64,000 nt of DNA, taken from Aquimarina agarilytica ZC1 (lineage in GTDB: Bacteria > Bacteroidota > Bacteroidia > Flavobacteriales > Flavobacteriaceae). The DNA is taken from contig NZ_JH621261.1 of the NCBI RefSeq assembly GCF_000255455.1, positions 1 through 64,000 on the forward strand, written 5' to 3'. Within the stretch, counting starts at the first letter, position 1, and the number at the start of each line of letters is the position of its first letter. Positions 37,154 through 46,093 of the stretch are shown piece by piece. A program made the translations under genes and the position numbers. The notes beneath the pieces are model-generated. The model was not told where the DNA came from. It searched no databases and was given only the letters and a program-made list of their open reading frames with translations.

Positions 37154-37705
37154 ATGTTTGCAGTTGGGGATTATGTAATGGCTATAGATGATGATGTATA
37201 TGGTCAAATAGTACGCAAGGAAAGTGATCACTATATGGTGCTTACTACTGATGGTTTTGAGGTAGCTTATGTTTCCAATGAATTAGTACTTGATAAGAGT
37301 AAGCAAGAAGCCTTAGATTTTAGTAGAAATTTTACAGCTTTGGCTAATGAAAATAGTTCGTTTAAAAAGCGTCCTAAAACGACTATCCAAAAAAAGAAAG
37401 AAAAGCAGCAACCTCCAATGGAAGTTGATTTACATATTCATAAGTTGGTGCCTAATACAAAAGGGATGACTAATTATGATATGATGACGATTCAATTGGA
37501 TACGGCCAAACGTCAATTAGATTTTGCAATAAACAAACGTATTCCTAGAGTTGTATTTATACATGGAGTAGGAGCCGGGGTTTTAAAAGCAGAATTAGAA
37601 TATATGTTTCAGCGCTATGAAAATGTACGAATTAGTGAGGGTGATTATCGGAAATATGGATTGGGAGCTATGGAAATTTATATTCTTCAAAACTCACGAA
37701 ATTAG
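37154..37705 (+). CDS. DUF2027/Smr-domain protein, 183 aa
   Basis: Cytoplasmic protein with a short N-terminal beta domain (YVMAIDDDVYGQIVRKESD, about residues 6-25) and a C-terminal Smr domain, the nuclease-like module of MutS2. The signature VDLHIHKL and VVFIHGVGAGVLKAEL (HGxGxGxL loop) is visible, ending in YRKYGLGAMEIYI. Often annotated as a mismatch-repair protein, but it lacks the MutS ATPase, so that name would mislead. Ends 4 bases into the convergent lipoprotein gene. Confidence 0.82.
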   Translation: MFAVGDYVMAIDDDVYGQIVRKESDHYMVLTTDGFEVAYVSNELVLDKSKQEALDFSRNFTALANENSSFKKRPKTTIQKKKEKQQPPMEVDLHIHKLVPNTKGMTNYDMMTIQLDTAKRQLDFAINKRIPRVVFIHGVGAGVLKAELEYMFQRYENVRISEGDYRKYGLGAMEIYILQNSRN

Positions 37706-38676
37706 GGAGTCGTAGTAACAGGTGTTACTGGAGTATTTATAGGTACTACATTAGTCATTTGTCCAGATCTAGTAAAAACCCCAAAAACAAAATTATCTCT
37801 AATTATGGTGGTGTCTCCATTTGGATCAGATAGTCCTAAATTTTCGGATACAATAGTTGTTCGGTAAACGTTGGTAATTACATTATCAAGTAATTCATCC
37901 GCCTCAGTATTACTGGATGTATCTTCGGGGTCTAAATATTTAGCTATCCCATTCACACCATTAACAATAGCAGGATTTCTATTTTTTATAACCACTTCAT
38001 TTCGAGTTAAAATACTATCATTATCATCATCTGGATCAAGGTGGTCATTAATGGAATCTCCATCGGTATCCCTTGCTACTCTTATCATAGAGTTATCATT
38101 TTTATCGGGATCGTCAACTAGAGCTAATTCATCTAATGTTCTTACATTATCATTATCATCATCAATGTCTCTGTAATCGGGAATACCATCATTATCGGAA
38201 TCTCTTAAATCTTCATCGTTCATATCAGCTATAAAACCTTCTTCCGTATTAGGAATACCATCCTTGTCAATATCGTCATCGGCTACAATAGCCGTTCTAA
38301 TAATAATTTGTCCCTGGTTGTCGCCAATTAATTCATTAACTATAGTATTGGTATTATCGGGTACTGGAGAACAAAAGTAATCAGATCCATTTAATCTATC
38401 CGAAAATTTTCGGTATACTACTTGAGCAGCACTACCAATTTGAATACGTCTACCATTTTCATCTGTCTCGGTTAGCCCTGTAAAAACTTCGTTAAGTTCT
38501 ATAGATATCACTTCATTAGAACTGTTTATGTTATATAAAACAGTTCTGTTCGTGGTATTACAAAAGGTTAATTGGTTGTCCTGAAATTCAAAATTATTAA
38601 TTACAATATCTCCATCATCACATGAAAATAATAGCGATAACGAAGTAAAAAGACTAATATATTTTAGGAATTTCAT
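37702..38676 (-). CDS. Lipoprotein with thrombospondin type 3-like calcium repeats
   Basis: Lipobox LLFSC near residue 20 (counting from ATG 38676, preferred over 38685). After a beta domain of about 120 residues come repeats of the form D-x-D-x-D-G-I-P-D and D-D-D-N-D (DKDGIPNTEEG, DSDNDGIPDYRDIDDDNDN, DTDGDSINDHLDPDDDND), which are calcium-binding TSP3/OmpA-associated repeats. An FKBP-type activity is not visible. Probably an outer-membrane-associated adhesion or stalk protein. Confidence 0.72.
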   Translation of the reverse strand: MKFLKYISLFTSLSLLFSCDDGDIVINNFEFQDNQLTFCNTTNRTVLYNINSSNEVISIELNEVFTGLTETDENGRRIQIGSAAQVVYRKFSDRLNGSDYFCSPVPDNTNTIVNELIGDNQGQIIIRTAIVADDDIDKDGIPNTEEGFIADMNDEDLRDSDNDGIPDYRDIDDDNDNVRTLDELALVDDPDKNDNSMIRVARDTDGDSINDHLDPDDDNDSILTRNEVVIKNRNPAIVNGVNGIAKYLDPEDTSSNTEADELLDNVITNVYRTTIVSENLGLSDPNGDTTIIRDNFVFGVFTRSGQMTNVVPINTPVTPVTTTP

Positions 38677-38775
38677 GGAAAACAATTTTGATGGCTAATT
38701 TCTGAAAAAATAATAGGTTCTACAATACAAACGCTATGTAATATATATAAGTTGCATACTATTTTGTTTTTAAAA

Positions 38776-38809
38776 AAAAGACGCTTCTTTTTTTAAGGAA
38801 GCGTCTTTT
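38776..38809 (-). terminator. Rho-independent terminator
   Basis: Arms AAAAGACGCTTC (38776-38787) and GAAGCGTCTTTT (38798-38809). In minus orientation it follows the thioesterase gene and leads into a T-run. Confidence 0.85.
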
Positions 38810-38855
38810 GGTATGAGAATAGGACTTGTTAGTTATGAATTTATAGTAGTCAATT

Positions 38856-39404
38856 CTATTTGTCTAATTCTAGTTTAACGTTGTAATTAGTTAATTTTTC
38901 CAAATGTTCTTCCACTTTAAAACTCGAGGATTTAAATTTAGCTCTTCTAAGCTTGCCTTCCTCTTGTCTGTGTGCACTACGTACAAAACGACGTACCGCA
39001 GAAACACTATTTAAAATAAGTCCAGGGACTGCAACAGATTTACCATTTGTATCTCTTGCAACCATGGTAAAATAAGAAGAATTACAATGCTTTTTTTCGC
39101 CAGTAGTAATGTTTTCGGCTTCGACACGAACACCTACAACCATTGATGAACGTCCAACAAAGTTTACAGAAGCTTTCATGGTAACTAATTCACCAACTTC
39201 AACAGGTTGTAAAAAATCAACTTTATCAACACTTGCAGTTACGGCATAATAACCAGAGTATTTGGCAGCACAAGCAAATGCAATTTGATCCATTAACGAT
39301 AAAATATAACCTCCATGTATTTTTCCACTAAAATTTGAGTGGGAGGGAAGCATTAATTCTGAAATTGTAATATGCGATTCTTCGCTATGTTTAAATTGGG
39401 ACAT
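38856..39404 (-). CDS. Acyl-CoA thioesterase (YciA/BACH-type hotdog), 182 aa
   Basis: Hydrolyses acyl-CoA. Hotdog signature with active Asp: HSNFSGKIHGGYILSLMDQIAFACAA (about residues 19-44), then ASVDKVDFLQPVEVGELV and the C-terminal SSYFTMVA. Members of this subgroup form hexamers and act on medium or long acyl-CoA. Stands alone with its own terminator. Confidence 0.9.
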   Translation of the reverse strand: MSQFKHSEESHITISELMLPSHSNFSGKIHGGYILSLMDQIAFACAAKYSGYYAVTASVDKVDFLQPVEVGELVTMKASVNFVGRSSMVVGVRVEAENITTGEKKHCNSSYFTMVARDTNGKSVAVPGLILNSVSAVRRFVRSAHRQEEGKLRRAKFKSSSFKVEEHLEKLTNYNVKLELDK

Positions 39405-39483
39405 TATTTGTATTAATTGAGGGTTGTTCGTTGGGAGTTATCTGTTTTGTAGAACCAAAAACTAATTTCCAAAATTGGTCAAT

Positions 39484-39852
39484 CTAGTTTTTGTTAAAGT
39501 GTGGGGAACTTTCAAGCTCTGCATTTATAATAAAATACTTTGTATCACCCAACCAAGCAAAGGTTCCAAAACGTTCTTTATAAGTTAACTTTACATATTT
39601 TCCTTGGTAAGCATCCAATTTATCAATGACTTCGGTGTTTTTATCTTCGACAGAAAAACTGAAAATTTGTGCTCCAGATATCCCTTGACTAATCTCACCT
39701 TCGTAGGTTTTAAAAAGTACTCCTTTTTTACTGAATTTAATTAATTCACCACTACGGGTACCTTCACTATATGATGCAAAATATACAACAGCAAAGTAGC
39801 CCGCATAAATTAAACTAATACCAGCTATGATCAGGAATAATATCTTTTTCAT
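39484..39852 (-). CDS. Hypothetical membrane-anchored protein, 122 aa
   Basis: One N-terminal transmembrane segment (ILFLIIAGISLIYAGYFAVVYF), then a small beta domain with SEGTRSGELIKFSKKGVLFKTYEGE and VKLTYKERFGTFAWLGDTKYFI. Bacteroidota homologues are sometimes labelled 6-phosphogluconate dehydrogenase, but no dehydrogenase feature is present. Function unknown. Confidence 0.65.
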   Translation of the reverse strand: MKKILFLIIAGISLIYAGYFAVVYFASYSEGTRSGELIKFSKKGVLFKTYEGEISQGISGAQIFSFSVEDKNTEVIDKLDAYQGKYVKLTYKERFGTFAWLGDTKYFIINAELESSPHFNKN

Positions 39853-39904
39853 TTTTGTAAAATTTGAGATTCAAAATTAATGATTTTTTAAGTCATAAGA
39901 ACTA

Positions 39905-41329
39905 TTAAATATCCTCATCATTTGCACGCGCAATAATATTTTCGGGAAGCGCCTTTTTAGCTTTTGCCCCCATTTTTTTAAGTTTTTCAACACTTGTAAT
40001 TAAATTACCACGACCAGTTACTAATTTATTCATAGCCGCACTATAATCTCTTTTGGTATCGTCAATTTTTTTACCAATTCCTGTTAAATCCTTTATTAAG
40101 CCTTCAAACTTATCATAAAGTGATCCAGCTTGTTTGGCAATATCTAAAGCATTTCGTTGTTGCTTTTCATTACTCCACATGGTATCAATAGTACGTAATG
40201 TAGCTAATAAAGTGGAAGGGGTAACAATCACAATGTTTTTTTCAAAAGCCTGATTGTACAAAGAGTTTTCTTTGTTTATAGCCACCGAAAAAGCAGTTTC
40301 GATAGGTACAAATAATAACACAAAATCTAAAGATTCAATATCATATAAGTCTTGGTAATTTTTAGCAGATAATTGATCCACATGTTTTTTAAGCGAATTA
40401 ATATGCTCTTTTAAGTACACCTCTTTAAGCTCTTGCTCATCTTCGTTTATAAAGCGCTCATAGGCAATCAAGGTAACTTTTGAATCTATAATAATTCGTT
40501 TGCCATCGGGTAATAAAATGATCACATCGGGTAAGGCTCTAGTCCCATCTTCGCGCGTAAAGTTTTGTTGTACAAAGTATTCTCGATCTTTTTCTAATCC
40601 GGATTTTTCTAGGACACGTTCCAAAACTAGTTCCCCCCAATTTCCTTGCACTTTATTATCTCCTTTTAAGGCTTTGGTAAGGTTAGTGGCCTCCTTACTC
40701 ATTTGGGCATTTAAATCTTTTAGTCCTAAAATTTGTTCTTTTAATGAAGCATTTGTGATAATATTTTCTTTGTGAGTTTCTTCAACCTTTTTTTCAAAAG
40801 TAGTAATACGCTCTTGTAAGGGCGTTAGGATATTTTTTATATTTTCTTTGTTTTGCTCTGTAAATTTACTGGACTTTTCGTCTAAAATTTTATTAGCAAG
40901 GTTTTCAAATTCTTTAGTAAATTTTTCTTGAAGTTGTTCTGTTTCCTTTTTTTGTTCTTGGTTTCTAAGAGCTAAATTATCAAATTCAGCATTTTTACGT
41001 GTTAATTCGGTATTCAGGAATTCTTTTTGTCTTCTAATAGCTTCGCGTTCTTCAATAAGTTCACGTTTTTCAGTATTAAATTTTTCATCTAAACTGTGTA
41101 ATATATGCGTATGTTTTTCTTCTAAATCAGCTATGGCGTTAGTGTGTTTTTTTTCCGCTTCCGCTAGAAGTAACTGCTCTGATGCTAATTGTTGCTGTAT
41201 TATTTTTAATTGATTTTCGGATGCTGATTGCCAATTTTTCTGGCGTAAGCCACTTGTGTATTTACCAATAAAAAAGCCCACAATTAGCGCTAAAAAAATA
41301 CCAATAAGTAAAATGATTTCTTGTTGCAT
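39905..41329 (-). CDS. rmuC: DNA recombination protein RmuC
   Basis: 474 aa. An N-terminal membrane anchor (IILLIGIFLALIVGFFIGKY) is followed by a long coiled coil (about residues 30-210) and a PD-(D/E)XK nuclease-like domain (VQGNWGELVLERVLEKSGL, ALPDVIILLPDGKRIIIDSKVTL) characteristic of RmuC. It limits recombination between short inverted repeats in E. coli. Monocistronic here. Confidence 0.93.
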   Translation of the reverse strand: MQQEIILLIGIFLALIVGFFIGKYTSGLRQKNWQSASENQLKIIQQQLASEQLLLAEAEKKHTNAIADLEEKHTHILHSLDEKFNTEKRELIEEREAIRRQKEFLNTELTRKNAEFDNLALRNQEQKKETEQLQEKFTKEFENLANKILDEKSSKFTEQNKENIKNILTPLQERITTFEKKVEETHKENIITNASLKEQILGLKDLNAQMSKEATNLTKALKGDNKVQGNWGELVLERVLEKSGLEKDREYFVQQNFTREDGTRALPDVIILLPDGKRIIIDSKVTLIAYERFINEDEQELKEVYLKEHINSLKKHVDQLSAKNYQDLYDIESLDFVLLFVPIETAFSVAINKENSLYNQAFEKNIVIVTPSTLLATLRTIDTMWSNEKQQRNALDIAKQAGSLYDKFEGLIKDLTGIGKKIDDTKRDYSAAMNKLVTGRGNLITSVEKLKKMGAKAKKALPENIIARANDEDI

Positions 41330-41430
41330 TTAGTATAAAGAATTAGAAAGTCAAAGATACATTTTTGCGTTTTTAATTCCTTAAAGTGTGAATGTTTTCC
41401 TGAGTAATTATTTTAGTAGATAGATAAAAG

Positions 41431-41458
41431 AACAGCTACTCATTGTTGAATAGCTGTT
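41431..41458. terminator. Terminator hairpin after the amylase gene
   Basis: Arms AACAGCTA (41431-41438) and TAGCTGTT (41451-41458) just past the amylase stop; T-rich on both sides, so may act in both directions. Confidence 0.6.
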
Positions 41459-41482
41459 TTTAATGCTCATATAATGTATGAA

Positions 41483-44173
41483 TTATGGTTTTACTATTTT
41501 TTTTAGATATTCCTTTTGTCCGATGTTTACTTTAATAAAATAGATTCCGCTGTCCCTATATTTTAAATAATTAAGATGATGAGAATTTGAATTACGATTC
41601 TCGGTTGTATTATACGTTTTTAGTGTTTTTCCATTGATATCTATAATAGATATTTCAATATCATTTTTTTCGTTGTCGGTATTCCATGCAATTACAGCAT
41701 CTATGGACCATGGATTAGGGTAAATAGCAACTTCTTTTTTTAGAGTTGTATTTAATTTTTTTGCCGAATTTTGTTCGGGATCAAAATCAAACCAAACTCC
41801 GTTGTAGTACCAGCTATCATTACATCTAAATAAATCTTCGGTTTGATTATTGCCGTTAGTACTAAAAATCAAATTAGTACAAGTAACTCCCTCTAGGGTG
41901 ATTTTATACCAATCATTAGCTTCACTTTCCATTGGAATTCCTGGCCAATTTGTAGTTAATGTAGTGGGCTCTGTATTCCAATAATATAAGCTAGGAGTAG
42001 CTAAAGTACCCTTATAATGAATAGTCATTGAATTCGATGTATCGTTGTTTTGAGTTGGATATTCATCATACCAAATATCATCAATGTACCAGCCATCTTG
42101 ATTTCTAAAAAGATCTACTGTTTTATTAGCTCCAGCATCACTAAAAATAAGGTTTGTGGCAGTTGTTCCATCAAAAATATATTCGAAAATATCATTTTCT
42201 TGTGTATCATACATTAATGGTCCGGGCCAATTTACAGCAGGTAATCCACTAGGCGAAGGATTCCAATAATATACATTTACTTGTGTCCAATTGGATGGTT
42301 TTTTAAAATAAACATGCAAACCATTACCGGTTGGCTTTGTGGGAGGTGTAATCACTACTGGGCTTGATGAGCCATCACAAGGTTCAAAAAAGCCTGCATT
42401 ACAGTTTCCAATCATTCCTGGACCATTACGCACATAAATTCCAGCGGAACCGGAGGTTACATTAAAATTAAGTGTCCCATTGGTGACATTTATTTCTCTG
42501 CCAGTTACGGCATCTCTGTAAATTCCATTTGACATTCCATTAATTGAAAATGAAGCGCCTCCATCTTTAGCTAACCCAACAGCAACTTCACTATTTTGAA
42601 ATATTCTTTTATATGCAACTGCATTACCAGGGGCATCTTTCCATGTCCAAGTTCCTTTTTGTAAGGCAGGAACAGCTTTTCTAATTGCATTTAGTTTTTT
42701 GATATGTTGGTATATTTTATTTTCCGGTGCTTGAAGCATGCTGTTACCATAGTAAGCACGACCAGTTTTGTCAATGGATTGTCGAATGCCTGAAGCATCA
42801 TGAATGTCGGCAAATTCACCAGCTTTAAACCTCATTTCGGTTCCATAATATACACTAGGAATCCCACGCCATGTAAACATAAAATTCATACAAGCAGCTA
42901 AGTTTTCATCGGTTCCTCCATAGCGTCTATTCCAATCGTTATTGGGGCCAAAGTCATGATTATCGAGCCAAGTTACTAATGTAGATGGGTCACTATACAG
43001 GTAATCATATCTGGCAGCAGCTTTTACGGTTGGAAATGATTGTCCCTCTTCAAAAGTTCCATGAAATGTAGCCTCGGCATAAAAATCAATGACAGCCATA
43101 TCCAAAGGAGCAGAGTTATTTACGGCTCCTCGCCAAGTGTAATAATGAGGGTTGGTTTCTTCGACAGGGTGTAATTCATGTCGCTTTTGTGCTACCTCAC
43201 CAAAAATGAATAAATCTGGGTTTATAGCTTTAAAGGCATCAAAAAAATAGATAACATCTTCTTTACTCATATGTTTAATGGTATCCCACCTAAAGGCATC
43301 AACCCCCATATTTATATATTTAGCGTAAGCACTAACTAAATACTCTCTTACTTTAGAGCTGCTAGTGTTTAAGTCTGGAGTATCACCGGCTAAAGCTCTA
43401 TTTTGTAAATTTTCGGTATCATCAAAACCTTGTGCAAAACCATTACCTGAATGATGATACCATTCGGGATCTGTAGTGTCTACATAGTTTTGTTTACTAG
43501 GAAAGTTGTAATTCGCTAGGTTTTGATTAAAAGGAGCGGGCATTTTAGCTAAATTGGCTCTACTCCATAGTAAGCCATCATCTGGGTTTGGAGTAATCCC
43601 ATCATATTCCCAATTGGGATTATCAATAGCAAACCAAGGTTTGGTAGGATCTGTGTTGTATTTTATTTCGGCTACATCTTTAATACCATATCTTCCAGAA
43701 TGATTCGTTACCACATCAAGGACAATTTTCATTCCTTTGGCGTGGACTTCGTTAATCAAATCTTGAAAAGTAGCACCAGGAGATTCTAATCTAGGATCTA
43801 CTTTTGTAAAATCCCATGCATGGTAGCCATGGTAATCCAAAGGACTTCTATTATGAACAATTGGTGTTATCCAAATTGCGGTAAACCCTAAATCCTTAAT
43901 GTAGTCCAATCTTTCAATAAGTCCTTTGAAATCTCCCCTCCATGTAACATCATTAGGATCAGTAATACTAGGATTAATTTCGGGATCTACATTGTATGAT
44001 GACCATTCTGTAGGAGCATTATTGGTAGGATCTCCATCGTTAAATCGGGAGGTTAATAGGAAATAGATAGTTTCTTCTCTAAAATCTACTTGGGCTACTC
44101 CCATAAGCGGGACTAAGTATAGGAAAAATAAGAGATTTGCATGTACGAGTAATTTAACTTTATTTTTTTTCAT
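41483..44173 (-). CDS. Secreted GH13 alpha-amylase with two starch-binding modules and T9SS signal, 896 aa
   Basis: Endo-acting amylase exported by type IX secretion. After the signal peptide (to about residue 28), the GH13 barrel shows region I DVVTNHSGR, region II GVDAFRWDTIKH with the nucleophile Asp, region III IFGEVAQ with the acid/base Glu, and region IV WLDNHDFG. A beta domain follows. Two homologous modules (about residues 620-705 and 714-800) with NVYYWNPSP/SLYYWNTEP and NLIFSDAGANKTVDLF/NLIFSTNGNNQTEDLF resemble CBM26 starch-binding modules. The C-terminus VAIYPNPWSIDAVI begins a sorting domain. No SusC/SusD pair is nearby. Confidence 0.92.
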   Translation of the reverse strand: MKKNKVKLLVHANLLFFLYLVPLMGVAQVDFREETIYFLLTSRFNDGDPTNNAPTEWSSYNVDPEINPSITDPNDVTWRGDFKGLIERLDYIKDLGFTAIWITPIVHNRSPLDYHGYHAWDFTKVDPRLESPGATFQDLINEVHAKGMKIVLDVVTNHSGRYGIKDVAEIKYNTDPTKPWFAIDNPNWEYDGITPNPDDGLLWSRANLAKMPAPFNQNLANYNFPSKQNYVDTTDPEWYHHSGNGFAQGFDDTENLQNRALAGDTPDLNTSSSKVREYLVSAYAKYINMGVDAFRWDTIKHMSKEDVIYFFDAFKAINPDLFIFGEVAQKRHELHPVEETNPHYYTWRGAVNNSAPLDMAVIDFYAEATFHGTFEEGQSFPTVKAAARYDYLYSDPSTLVTWLDNHDFGPNNDWNRRYGGTDENLAACMNFMFTWRGIPSVYYGTEMRFKAGEFADIHDASGIRQSIDKTGRAYYGNSMLQAPENKIYQHIKKLNAIRKAVPALQKGTWTWKDAPGNAVAYKRIFQNSEVAVGLAKDGGASFSINGMSNGIYRDAVTGREINVTNGTLNFNVTSGSAGIYVRNGPGMIGNCNAGFFEPCDGSSSPVVITPPTKPTGNGLHVYFKKPSNWTQVNVYYWNPSPSGLPAVNWPGPLMYDTQENDIFEYIFDGTTATNLIFSDAGANKTVDLFRNQDGWYIDDIWYDEYPTQNNDTSNSMTIHYKGTLATPSLYYWNTEPTTLTTNWPGIPMESEANDWYKITLEGVTCTNLIFSTNGNNQTEDLFRCNDSWYYNGVWFDFDPEQNSAKKLNTTLKKEVAIYPNPWSIDAVIAWNTDNEKNDIEISIIDINGKTLKTYNTTENRNSNSHHLNYLKYRDSGIYFIKVNIGQKEYLKKIVKP

Positions 44174-44275
44174 CGCTATTGAGTTGAGTTAATTTCAAAA
44201 AACCTTTTGTTTTTTTGAGAAATTTGTATTTAAAGCAATGATATATAATTATTTGATATTAAGTTGAATAGGGTG

Positions 44276-44300
44276 AAAATGCAAACGTTTTCGTGTTGAT
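44276..44300 (-). promoter_or_regulatory. Possible LacI-type operator upstream of the amylase
   Basis: The sequence GCAAACGTTTTCGTG (44281-44295) has the AACGTT core and half-palindrome of LacI-family sites that control maltose/starch genes in this phylum. It lies about 110 bases before the amylase ATG. No LacI gene is in the window; assignment rests on pattern alone. Confidence 0.35.
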
Positions 44301-44413
44301 AAGTTTTTGTATATTAGAATTTTACAAGATCAATTAGCCTTATAGTTCACCTGCCGAAGGAATTATTTTTTTCAATTTATTGGGTGGATTTAATAGCATT
44401 AAATGTGTATTGC

Positions 44414-44863
44414 ATGATCAAATTAATAAGAACGAATTCTAGTAATTCTGATTTTAGTAAACTAGTAAAACATCTTGATGCTTATTTAGCTAAAATTGAT
44501 GGAGATGAGCATGATTTTTATGCGCAGTTTAATAAAATTAACGCTTTACAGTATGTGGTGGTTGCTTATGAGAATGATCAACCCATTAGTTGTGGTGCCA
44601 TAAAGCAAGTTGGTAATGGTAGTATGGAAGTAAAGCGGATGTATACGCTACCAGAATACAGAGGAAAAGGAATAGCTACAAGAGTATTACTCGAACTGGA
44701 ACAATGGGCAAAAGAATTATCATATGATCAATGTGTATTGGAAACAGGAAAACGACAACCAGAAGCTATTCGGTTGTATGAAAAAAATGGCTATCAATTG
44801 ATTCCTAATTATGGACAATATGTAGGTGTTGAAAATAGTCTTTGTTTTGGGAAGTGGTTGTGA
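44414..44863 (+). CDS. GNAT-family N-acetyltransferase, 149 aa
   Basis: Acetyl-CoA binding loop YRGKGIATRVLLELEQWA (about residues 79-96) with Q/R-x-x-G-x-G/A, preceded by SMEVKRMYTLPE and followed by KRQPEAIRLYEKNGY. ATG 44414 is chosen over an in-frame GTG at 44384 because it begins the conserved IKLIRTNSSN. Substrate unknown. Confidence 0.85.
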   Translation: MIKLIRTNSSNSDFSKLVKHLDAYLAKIDGDEHDFYAQFNKINALQYVVVAYENDQPISCGAIKQVGNGSMEVKRMYTLPEYRGKGIATRVLLELEQWAKELSYDQCVLETGKRQPEAIRLYEKNGYQLIPNYGQYVGVENSLCFGKWL

Positions 44864-44907
44864 TTTTAATACCTAATTTTTAGGATAATAGTTTTGTAAT
44901 ACCATTA

Positions 44908-44945
44908 ATATGTATGTATAATTGCAAAAAATTATACATACATAT
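44908..44945 (+). promoter_or_regulatory. Perfect 16-bp inverted repeat directly before a lipoprotein start codon
   Basis: Arms ATATGTATGTATAATT (44908-44923) and AATTATACATACATAT (44930-44945), loop GCAAAA, with the ATG only 4 bases after the right arm. If transcribed it would form a hairpin covering the translation start; as DNA it could be an operator. Either way it is well placed to control the small lipoprotein. Confidence 0.7.
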
Positions 44946-44948
44946 TTT

Positions 44949-45257
44949 ATGAAATTATTACCAACTATTTTAGTATCAAGTTTATTTTTATTTTCCTGCA
45001 GTGATGATGATGATAGTAACGGATTCCAAGAAGGATGGAATGATCAATTGGTTGAACAGTTTGCGTTAGCATGTAATTCCGAAGAAGTAGAAGAGACTAT
45101 CAATGAAGAAGAAGGAATTGATGTTGAATTGGATTGCGATTGTGTAGCAAAAGAATCCGCTAAATTTGCTCCTTTATCCAAATTTATTAATGACTCGTTT
45201 ACGCAAAAAGAAGAAACAGAATATGGACTTATTTTAATTAGAAATTGTACTAAATAA
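44949..45257 (+). CDS. Small lipoprotein, 102 aa
   Basis: ATG 44949 gives a good lipoprotein signal (MKLLPTILVSSLFLFSC, then SDDDDSN). The mature part is acidic with Cys in ALACNS and the close pair LDCDC, plus a late Cys in IRNCTK; the four Cys could bind metal or form disulfides. Family not recognised. The upstream hairpin and the downstream terminator make it monocistronic. Confidence 0.65.
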   Translation: MKLLPTILVSSLFLFSCSDDDDSNGFQEGWNDQLVEQFALACNSEEVEETINEEEGIDVELDCDCVAKESAKFAPLSKFINDSFTQKEETEYGLILIRNCTK

Positions 45258-45266
45258 CGAAAAAAC

Positions 45267-45302
45267 AAAAAAATCGAGTAGATACAACTATTCGATTTTT
45301 TT
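45267..45302. terminator. Bidirectional terminator between the small lipoprotein and btuD
   Basis: AAAAAAATCGAGTAG and CTATTCGATTTTTTT pair (one G-T), giving A-rich and T-rich ends on both strands between two convergent genes. Confidence 0.8.
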
Positions 45303-45304
45303 GT

Positions 45305-46093
45305 TTAATTTTTTTTAAACAAAAACTTACCCAATTGTTTATCAAAATGAACTTTTGAATTTTTAAAAAGTTCATTTAATAAGTTACTTTCAACAAGCTC
45401 TTTTGGTGTGTGTAATGCTACTTTTTTACTAGAAATACTAAGTACTTGATCACAAACTTGGAGTGAAAGCTCAATTTCGTGCGATGAATACACAATGGTT
45501 TTATTAAACTGCTTGCATAAACGTTGTAACAAAGTAAGTGTTTCCACTTTATGGTGTAAATCTAAATGTGTGGTAGGTTCATCTAAAAAAATGAGTGGTG
45601 TATTTTGAGCAATAGCTCTGGCAATAAAAACACGTTGTAATTGTCCATCACTAAGGGTATTACATTTTTTATACTTTAAATGATCTAAATCGGTAAGTTG
45701 TAAAGCCTTTTCAATTTCATTACGATCAATATTAGTAAGAGTATCTAGCCAATTGGTATAGGGTTGTCTTCCCAGGCTTACTAGTTCATGTACACTTAAA
45801 CTACTTGGAATCATCGTTTCGGTATGCACCCAACTTACTTGTTTAGCCCATTGGTTTATAGCGTAGCTTTCTATAGGCATGTTACCAATACGTATGTTTC
45901 CCGAAATTTTGGGTTGCTGGTGTGCCAGGGTACGTAATAAAGTAGATTTCCCTGTTCCATTAGCACCAATAATACTCACTAAATTTCCTTTGGGAATGGC
46001 AAATGAAATATCGGTTAGAATTTCCTCATGTTTTTTTCCTTGGAAATACCCAATGCTTAGGTGTTCAACAAATATACTTTTATCCCTTTTCAT
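45305..46093 (-). CDS. btuD: Cobalamin/iron-siderophore-type ABC transporter ATPase (BtuD-like)
   Basis: 262-aa ATPase of the BtuD/FecE family. Walker A GANGTGKST, signature LSDGQLQRV (the usual LSGGQ with Asp in place of Gly), Walker B LIFLDEPTTHLD and the switch His in VYSSHEIE are all present. It is last in the corrinoid operon, one base overlapping the permease gene. Vitamin B12 as substrate is inferred from the cob genes upstream. Confidence 0.9.
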   Translation of the reverse strand: MKRDKSIFVEHLSIGYFQGKKHEEILTDISFAIPKGNLVSIIGANGTGKSTLLRTLAHQQPKISGNIRIGNMPIESYAINQWAKQVSWVHTETMIPSSLSVHELVSLGRQPYTNWLDTLTNIDRNEIEKALQLTDLDHLKYKKCNTLSDGQLQRVFIARAIAQNTPLIFLDEPTTHLDLHHKVETLTLLQRLCKQFNKTIVYSSHEIELSLQVCDQVLSISSKKVALHTPKELVESNLLNELFKNSKVHFDKQLGKFLFKKN

